DNA of 11,009 nucleotides from a bacterium (GTDB lineage Bacteria > Cyanobacteriota > Vampirovibrionia > Gastranaerophilales > Gastranaerophilaceae): NCBI GenBank assembly GCA_024408905.1, contig JAKSUP010000025.1:1-11009 (forward strand), in the 5' to 3' direction. This document shows, piece after piece, positions 7,008 through 11,009 of this stretch. Within the stretch, counting starts at the first letter, position 1, and the number at the start of each line of letters is the position of its first letter. The notes under the pieces were generated by a model. It worked only from the letters and a program-made list of their open reading frames with translations. It ran no database searches and was not told the origin of the DNA. The position numbers and the translations under genes were made by a program.

Positions 7008-8915
7008 TTAAGCTGTAGCATTAACTTTCGAAGCTTGTGCTTGTTTTTCTTTTTCGTGCAATCGTCTTGTATTTGCATATGTTAATCTAGGTATGCACCA
7101 GCCTAAAATGTATGGTGATACTAAGAATGTGGTTAGTAAAGCCGGTACAGAATTTAAACCTCTGGCATGGCTAAATATTTTATTGATTTTACCTGAGCTA
7201 TTTTTCATAACATCACGTATGAGTTTATCTGCATCTTCTTTGCCCATATTTTTGGTAATATTTTTAATATGTTCTGTAATTTTCACATTCTTTTCTTTTC
7301 GAGTAAGGTTAGTTAATTGAAGCTTGCTCAAAATTTTATCTGCATTTTCTGATTTACTAATTATTTTTTCCAAATCTCCGTCATTTTTAGTTATGTAATC
7401 GCAGAAATTGAGCATTTTATCATGCGTTGTAATGTTATCATAAAGTGCTTTTATTTGATTATTATCCATAACGTGTGCGTTGCTATAAGGATTTATTAAA
7501 TCTATAAATTTCTTAAATCCGGTTCTACTTCTATCTTTTTGTAATAATACAAAACCTGTTTTATTTTCATATGAAGATATGCATGCTCTTGTTAGCATCG
7601 GCACAGCGAAAATAACTGCAAGTGAAGATGTAACATCCCTTATAAGAATTTCGTATAATTCTGATAAATCCTTTTTGCCATCTTCGTTCACTTGCGCCCT
7701 TGCATAAGCCCTTGCACCTCTTGGTGCCAGTAAACCTAACAATGACAAGCCTGCCATTAAGGTGTTAGTAAAGTTGTGTCCATTATATTCTAATTCGCCG
7801 GCATACTTATCGTTTCTTTTAGAAATAAGTTTTCCAAGCTTTTCCAAAAGGCTTTTTTTAGGGGCTTTACCTTTAAATGAAACTTCGTCAGACGTTGTAT
7901 TTTCTTTTTTCTCATTTTCTTTCATTTGCATTAATGTCTTGGCTGCCGGTGAAATGTCACTTTTTGCATAAATTTTTGGTAATACGGACAAAACTCCTAA
8001 TGTTGCAGCTAATGTCGTAATATTTGCAATTACTCTTTTGCCGATTATTTTGTTTTTAATGCTTTCTGCGTATGAAGCGTCAATTTTATCTAAATTTTTG
8101 TTAAGAGTTATTGTGTCATCGCTGTATTTTATAAGTGCGTCAAATACGTCTTTTGTGTTGAATGTTTTAACATCCTTTTCAACTTCTGAACCGAATTTAA
8201 TTCTGCCAAGCATATCTAACTCAGTAGATGATTTGTATTTTAGGTCATTAATATGTTCAACTATGTTATTCATACATTTTGAACGATATTTTTTCTTGCC
8301 AAACATACCTTTGATTTTGGCATCGTTCGGAATTTTTTCATAGTTGTTTAGTTGTTTAAGTATGTAGTTAATTGAATCTTCTTTTACATTCTCTTTCCCA
8401 ATAGTGTTTGAAAGGATATTTTTGATGTTGTCTTTATAAAATTCTTGTTTAAATTTGTCTTTATTTTTCAATAAAGTTTTATCAAAATTTTGTTTGGAAA
8501 CAAGTTCTTTTAGACTGTTTCCCATACGTTTAATAAGTCTGGAGTTTACACTTGTTGATTTACAAAACAGTGCTGCAATAGTGAACATTATTGGAGCAAC
8601 TGCCATCATGCAAGGTCCGGTTAAGCCTTCTCTGCCAAGCACTTCAAAACCTTCTTGAACGTTGTACTGTCCGGTAATATCTTTATCTCTTAAAAATGCT
8701 GCTCCGACGCGTGGTAATGTCATGCCCAAACAATCTTGAATAAGGAATGATACCAAAAATCCTCCATTTTGGATAGATTGCATTGTACTTCCCATAGCGT
8801 CAATAGCAGCAGAACCGAAACTTGGGTTGCACGCTGAATCGTTGACATAATTATGTCGCATTATGTCATTACTCATATTATTTGTATCTGCTAATGAGCA
8901 TTTATCAATATTCAA
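7008..8915 (-). CDS. Multi-pass membrane protein of unknown family
   Basis: I do not recognise this 635-aa protein. Likely membrane segments lie near 101-118, 295-315, 383-398, 425-445 and 588-608; 51-67 is a weaker candidate. Between the second and third of these six, residues 119-294 are a Lys-rich, soluble helical region, and 450-585 form a second one. The N-terminal third has a distinctive motif, PSFGSAAIDAMGSTMQSIQN (31-50), followed by a Gly-rich segment and PRVGAAFLRDK (68-78). A short VSFKGKAP sits at 345-352; I recall similar FKG motifs in Gastranaerophilales proteins, unverified. The start is TTG, supported by SD AAGGA nine bases upstream (8925-8929); the next ATG is at codon 14 and has no SD. 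The gene has its own promoter and a leader hairpin and is monocistronic. It meets the lytic transglycosylase tail to tail. No enzyme motif is visible. Confidence 0.85.
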   Translation of the reverse strand: MNIDKCSLADTNNMSNDIMRHNYVNDSACNPSFGSAAIDAMGSTMQSIQNGGFLVSFLIQDCLGMTLPRVGAAFLRDKDITGQYNVQEGFEVLGREGLTGPCMMAVAPIMFTIAALFCKSTSVNSRLIKRMGNSLKELVSKQNFDKTLLKNKDKFKQEFYKDNIKNILSNTIGKENVKEDSINYILKQLNNYEKIPNDAKIKGMFGKKKYRSKCMNNIVEHINDLKYKSSTELDMLGRIKFGSEVEKDVKTFNTKDVFDALIKYSDDTITLNKNLDKIDASYAESIKNKIIGKRVIANITTLAATLGVLSVLPKIYAKSDISPAAKTLMQMKENEKKENTTSDEVSFKGKAPKKSLLEKLGKLISKRNDKYAGELEYNGHNFTNTLMAGLSLLGLLAPRGARAYARAQVNEDGKKDLSELYEILIRDVTSSLAVIFAVPMLTRACISSYENKTGFVLLQKDRSRTGFKKFIDLINPYSNAHVMDNNQIKALYDNITTHDKMLNFCDYITKNDGDLEKIISKSENADKILSKLQLTNLTRKEKNVKITEHIKNITKNMGKEDADKLIRDVMKNSSGKINKIFSHARGLNSVPALLTTFLVSPYILGWCIPRLTYANTRRLHEKEKQAQASKVNATA

Positions 8916-8924
8916 CTATAACAA

Positions 8925-8929
8925 TCCTT
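8925..8929 (-). promoter_or_regulatory. Shine-Dalgarno site fixing a TTG start
   Basis: AAGGA on the minus strand sits nine bases before the TTG at 8913-8915. This is the main reason for choosing TTG over the ATG at codon 14 for the 635-aa protein. Confidence 0.72.
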
Positions 8930-8983
8930 ATCAAACTATCTACGTATATTAATATAAAGTATTTTAATTTCAGCTAATTGACA

Positions 8984-9017
8984 TTATGTAACATTTTTCG
9001 GCTAAATTGTTACATAA
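8984..9017 (-). promoter_or_regulatory. Perfect 10-bp inverted repeat in the 635-aa gene leader
   Basis: TTATGTAACA (8984-8993) and TGTTACATAA (9008-9017) form a perfect 10-bp inverted repeat with a 14-base loop. It lies about 16 to 50 bases downstream of the predicted minus-strand start (about 9033) and 68 bases before the TTG codon. It could be a dimer operator that blocks transcription just after initiation, or an RNA hairpin in the leader. No U-run follows it in the minus direction, so it is not a terminator for that transcript. Confidence 0.5.
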
Positions 9018-9039
9018 ATTTTTTCGATTAAGTGTATTT

Positions 9040-9068
9040 ATTATACTTATTATTTTCGTAATTGGCAA
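9040..9068 (-). promoter_or_regulatory. Sigma-70-type promoter of the 635-aa membrane protein gene
   Basis: On the minus strand TTGCCA (9068-9063, 5 of 6) is followed by exactly 17 bases and a perfect TATAAT (9045-9040). Transcription would start near 9033 and give a leader of about 118 bases. It lies just downstream of a minus-strand terminator, which isolates it from the spmA-spmB unit. Confidence 0.7.
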
Positions 9069-9099
9069 CAAAAATATGACTATTATTACGTTTTATTAC

Positions 9100-9123
9100 A
9101 AAAAAAAGAGTCTTATCGACTCT
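9100..9123 (-). terminator. Rho-independent terminator, minus strand
   Basis: On the minus strand, AGAGTC, a 5-base loop and GACTCT form a 6-bp stem at 9107-9123, followed directly by seven Ts (9106-9100). In the plus direction the stem is followed by TAAAAAC, so it works one way. The only minus-strand genes upstream are spmA-spmB, whose last stop is at 9645. Their transcript would therefore extend about 520 bases antisense to the zinc-ribbon gene before stopping here. Confidence 0.7.
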
Positions 9124-9182
9124 AAAAACTTTAATGTGTGAAGTGTAGTATAATGAAATATAGTATTTACGTGATTTTGCTT

Positions 9183-9188
9183 TATAAT
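9183..9188 (+). promoter_or_regulatory. Candidate -10 box for the zinc-ribbon gene
   Basis: A perfect TATAAT lies at 9183-9188, with no convincing -35 at 16-18 bases. A TG is present but one base out of place for an extended -10. A second TATAAT is at 9149-9154, also without a clear -35. Either would give a leader of roughly 130-170 bases before the ATG at 9329. Confidence 0.35.
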
Positions 9189-9328
9189 ATCCCTGCATGA
9201 ATAAAAAGTTTTTTTTGTCTTAAAAATTGACATTTTCTGTTGAAACTTTTACAAAACTTAATAAAGTTGATGAATATTTGACTAAATGCAAAATTACATT
9301 AAATAAATTATGTAAAGCGAGGTACGGT

Positions 9329-9706
9329 ATGTTTTTAACTAATTTGTTTAATTTAAAAAAGACTTGTATGCACGAAAAAATAACTCCTGATATGGAATAC
9401 GGGTATTGTCCGGACTGTGGGAAATTAATACATAATGATTGGTACATAACCAGATGCTCATGTTGTGGTGTAAAAATGAAAGCCATTTGCAGAAACGGGG
9501 TTATTGAACCTCAAAATCATTATTGTACCAACTGTGGTTCTTCAGAATACATAGTGGAGCAAATATCAAAGATTAATTTTATTGATATAAATTTTGCTGT
9601 ATTACAGCGTCACGAAATTGATGAGAATGTAAAATATTCAAACACTACCCAATGTTGGCAAGAAAAAACAGTCGAGAAACCAAAATTGCTAGTACAATAC
9701 CTGTAA
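9329..9706 (+). CDS. Small zinc-ribbon protein of unknown function
   Basis: This 125-aa protein has three cysteine pairs: YCPDCG (27/30), CSCCG (43 and 45/46) and YCTNCG (66/69), with Cys13 and His15 nearby. This pattern would bind one or two structural zinc ions. The C-terminal part (IDINFAVLQRHEID, then TTQCWQEKTVEKPKLL) has no recognised motif. The ATG at 9329 is chosen because GAGG (9319-9322) sits six bases upstream; a TTG at 9227 in the same frame would add 34 residues but has no SD. The last 62 bases overlap the 3' end of spmB on the opposite strand. There is no signal peptide or membrane helix, so it should be cytoplasmic. It is a different arrangement from the three ribbons of the 990-aa ATPase. 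Confidence 0.78.
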   Translation: MFLTNLFNLKKTCMHEKITPDMEYGYCPDCGKLIHNDWYITRCSCCGVKMKAICRNGVIEPQNHYCTNCGSSEYIVEQISKINFIDINFAVLQRHEIDENVKYSNTTQCWQEKTVEKPKLLVQYL

Positions 9707-10181
9707 TATCTGCAATTATTCCTGTTAATATTGAATATCTGAATTTCTTAATCCCTACAGATCCGAAATATACCGTAAGTACATAAAATGTTGTTTCTGA
9801 ACTGCCAACCATAACGGCAGCCATTTTGGTGACAAAGTCATCTGCTCCGTGTACGGTCGCTAATTCGGAAAATATCCCCAATGTAGCAGAACCGGACAAC
9901 GAACGGGTAAACATAATCGGGACAATGTCTGCAGAAATCGAAAATTTATCAAGAACAACGCTTAAAAGTTGTGAAAAATAATCTAATGCTCCGGATGCTC
10001 TAAACATTGATATTGCAACTATCAAGGCAACAAGATATGGGATGATAGATATTGATACTTTGAATCCGTCCTTTGCACCTTCGACAAATTCTTCGTATAT
10101 TGGAACTTTTTTTATCATTCCCATAGCAAGAATTATTAATATCATTAATGGAAGTATTAAAAGAGAAATTTTGGAAATCAT
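9645..10181 (-). CDS. spmB: Spore maturation protein B (nucleoside-recognition/Gate domain)
   Basis: This 178-aa integral membrane protein matches SpmB in length (Bacillus subtilis SpmB is about the same size) and motifs: YEEFVEGAKDGF (29-40), RSLSGSATLG (93-102) and GSSETTFYVLTVYFG (126-140) followed by SVGIKKFR. Hydrophobic segments near 3-22, 44-62, 84-103, 118-140 and 150-172 fit a Gate-domain membrane fold. In Bacillus, SpmA and SpmB help dehydrate the spore core; in non-sporulators the role is not established and may be transport. The ATG overlaps the spmA TGA (ATGA), and a strong SD AAGGAG (10190-10195) lies eight bases upstream inside spmA, so translation is coupled. Its 3' end overlaps the convergent zinc-ribbon gene by 62 bases. 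Confidence 0.93.
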   Translation of the reverse strand: MISKISLLILPLMILIILAMGMIKKVPIYEEFVEGAKDGFKVSISIIPYLVALIVAISMFRASGALDYFSQLLSVVLDKFSISADIVPIMFTRSLSGSATLGIFSELATVHGADDFVTKMAAVMVGSSETTFYVLTVYFGSVGIKKFRYSILTGIIADITGIVLAILVSRLFFLANIG

Positions 10182-10771
10182 TCGTTATTCTCCTTTTTAT
10201 TCCATAAAGTACGTAATACAAGTGCTGTTATAATAGCAACAATAAAAGACAATGATGTAACAATAAGCGTTGGTATGACAATTTCAGTAGGATTTTTTGC
10301 CCCCAGACCGGCTAAAATAGCGATGACCGTGGCAGGAATTATTTGAAATCCGGCAGTATTCATTCCTAAAAACATACACATACTGTCAGTTGCTACGTTT
10401 TTATTAGGATTATCCTCTTGCAATTCTTTCATAACTTTTAAACCAATAGGAGTTGCTGCATTAGTAAGTCCCAGCGCATTTGCCCCCAAACTCATGGTTA
10501 TGTCTCCGATAGCAGGATTATCTTTTTTTACATCTTTAAACAAGGGCTTAACGATTGGATATATCATCTTGGATATTACATTTACAAGACCGGATTTTTC
10601 TGCGATTTTCATAATTCCAAGCCAAAATGCCATGATACCTATTAGTGAAATTGCTATTTTTACAGCCACATCGCATCCGTTGAACATAGCTGTGACAACA
10701 CTGTCAAGCTTCCCATTAATTAATCCGAATACTAATGACGTTGCAATTAAAATAAAATATATCCAATTCAT
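10178..10771 (-). CDS. spmA: Spore maturation protein A (nucleoside-recognition/Gate domain)
   Basis: This 197-aa membrane protein is the partner of SpmB, with typical length and order (spmA first). Key motifs are GANALGLTNAATPIG (96-110) and GMNTAGFQIIPAT (136-148), both characteristic of SpmA. Hydrophobic segments lie near 3-18, 36-55, 135-157 and 163-187, and the C-terminus is basic then acidic (NKKENNE). The two proteins are thought to act together in the cytoplasmic membrane. The ATG at 10769-10771 has only a weak, distant SD (AGG about 12 bases upstream). A divergent promoter region lies upstream. No other sporulation gene is in the window. Confidence 0.93.
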   Translation of the reverse strand: MNWIYFILIATSLVFGLINGKLDSVVTAMFNGCDVAVKIAISLIGIMAFWLGIMKIAEKSGLVNVISKMIYPIVKPLFKDVKKDNPAIGDITMSLGANALGLTNAATPIGLKVMKELQEDNPNKNVATDSMCMFLGMNTAGFQIIPATVIAILAGLGAKNPTEIVIPTLIVTSLSFIVAIITALVLRTLWNKKENNE

Positions 10772-10807
10772 AAATTTGGTTTACCTGTGTAACATTAATT
10801 TAAGATA

Positions 10808-10836
10808 ATATTAAAAAAAAAATTATTATTTGTCAC
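10808..10836 (-). promoter_or_regulatory. Possible spmA-spmB promoter
   Basis: On the minus strand GTGACA (10836-10831, 5 of 6) is followed by 17 bases and TAATAT (10813-10808, 4 of 6). It would start transcription near 10801, about 30 bases before the spmA ATG. The -35 overlaps that of the divergent plus-strand promoter by five bases, so the two may compete. Confidence 0.4.
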
Positions 10837-10858
10837 TATTTTTATATTAGTATATAAT
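10830..10858 (+). promoter_or_regulatory. Sigma-70-type promoter of the gene at the right edge
   Basis: TTGTCA (10830-10835, 5 of 6) is followed by exactly 17 bases and a perfect TATAAT (10853-10858). Transcription would start near 10865 and give a leader of about 34 bases before the ATG at 10899. Confidence 0.72.
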
Positions 10859-10898
10859 TAATAACGAGTATAAACATGAGAATAAGGGATAGACTTTT

Positions 10899-11009
10899 AT
10901 GGCTGAATTCGATAATACATCAGAGCTTAATGAAAATTTTGATACGATAAAAACTCTTTTAAATTCCATAAGGGCACAGGGAATTTTAAATACTTCCGAT
11001 GTTGATAAA
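10899..11009 (+). CDS. 5' part of an unidentified protein (partial)
   Basis: An ATG at 10899 opens a frame of 37 codons that runs off the window. SD AAGGGA (10884-10889) lies nine bases upstream and a good promoter lies before that. The peptide (MAEFDNTSELNENFDTIK, then TLLNSIRAQGILNTSD) looks helical and soluble with no signal peptide. I do not recognise it. An ATG at 10876 in another frame also stays open to the window edge, but the SD placement favours 10899. Confidence 0.7.
   Translation, partial: MAEFDNTSELNENFDTIKTLLNSIRAQGILNTSDVDK

Larger units (their letters stand above)
8916..9328. other. Intergenic control region of about 410 bases
   Basis: From left to right this stretch holds the 635-aa gene leader with its inverted repeat, that gene's promoter, the minus-strand terminator, and two plus-strand TATAAT boxes. 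The final 100 bases (9227-9328) are an open frame continuous with the zinc-ribbon gene; a TTG at 9227 could start a longer form. No RNA gene or known riboswitch is recognisable. Confidence 0.6.

Noticed and set aside
7031..7053. Small hairpin followed by T-rich sequence, possible plus-strand terminator of the transglycosylase gene
   Set aside because: The stem is only four base pairs and the T-run is broken; it also lies inside the 3' coding end of the 635-aa gene.
8978..9008. Perfect TTGACA on the plus strand, possibly a promoter for a small RNA
   Set aside because: No acceptable -10 box at 16-18 bases, and the region is better explained by the inverted repeat and the minus-strand leader.
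9220..9486. 88-codon open frame on the minus strand opposite the zinc-ribbon gene
   Set aside because: The opposite strand encodes clear CxxC motifs; the minus frame shows no domain and no good SD.
9645..10771. Reading spmA-spmB as proof of sporulation
   Set aside because: The pair is widespread in non-sporulators and no other sporulation gene is present in the window.
10876..11009. Alternative ATG at 10876 for the last gene
   Set aside because: It reads a different frame, lacks an SD at the usual 8-9 base spacing, and the ATG at 10899 has a well-placed AAGGGA.

Overview
The window is AT-rich, compact bacterial chromosomal DNA read with the standard code. GTG and TTG starts are backed by Shine-Dalgarno (SD) sites. 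The mix of genes suggests an anaerobic gut bacterium of the non-photosynthetic sister group of Cyanobacteria (Melainabacteria/Vampirovibrionia, Gastranaerophilales-like). The pointers are a membrane protein whose N-terminus recalls cyanobacterial DUF1822, lineage-type proteins I cannot place in a named family, and spmA/spmB without other sporulation genes. This assignment is inference and needs a database search. I see no rRNA, tRNA, CRISPR array, insertion sequence or phage gene.

Layout. Bases 1-68 hold the 3' end of a plus-strand gene, convergent with the next operon. Bases 70-6161 (minus) form a three-gene operon, transcribed from about 6214 downwards: a single-pass membrane protein (652 aa), a protein with an acidic 15-residue tandem repeat and a C-terminal helix-turn-helix-like end (380 aa), and a 990-aa STAND-type ATPase with three N-terminal zinc ribbons and a long TPR-like tail. 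Gaps of 11 and 6 bases imply co-transcription. Bases 6341-7003 (plus) encode a lytic transglycosylase, divergent from the operon across a control region with an FNR-like palindrome. Bases 7008-8915 (minus) encode a multi-pass membrane protein of unknown family, with its own promoter and a leader hairpin. Bases 9329-9706 (plus) encode a small zinc-ribbon protein whose 3' end overlaps spmB. Bases 9645-10771 (minus) are spmA-spmB, translationally coupled by ATGA. A new plus-strand gene starts at 10899 behind a good sigma-70 promoter and runs off the window.

How the genes may work together. The three-gene operon is the best candidate for an undescribed system. It combines an envelope-spanning protein with a cytoplasmic sensor-like domain and an extracytoplasmic domain, a putative DNA-binding or adaptor protein, and a signalling ATPase. 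The first two carry long acidic low-complexity linkers. I infer an envelope-to-cytoplasm signalling or scaffolding module, but nothing in the sequence identifies the signal or the output. SpmA and SpmB are a well-known membrane pair that also occurs in non-sporulators. The other genes look like separate transcription units packed tightly, with three convergent junctions that overlap or nearly touch.
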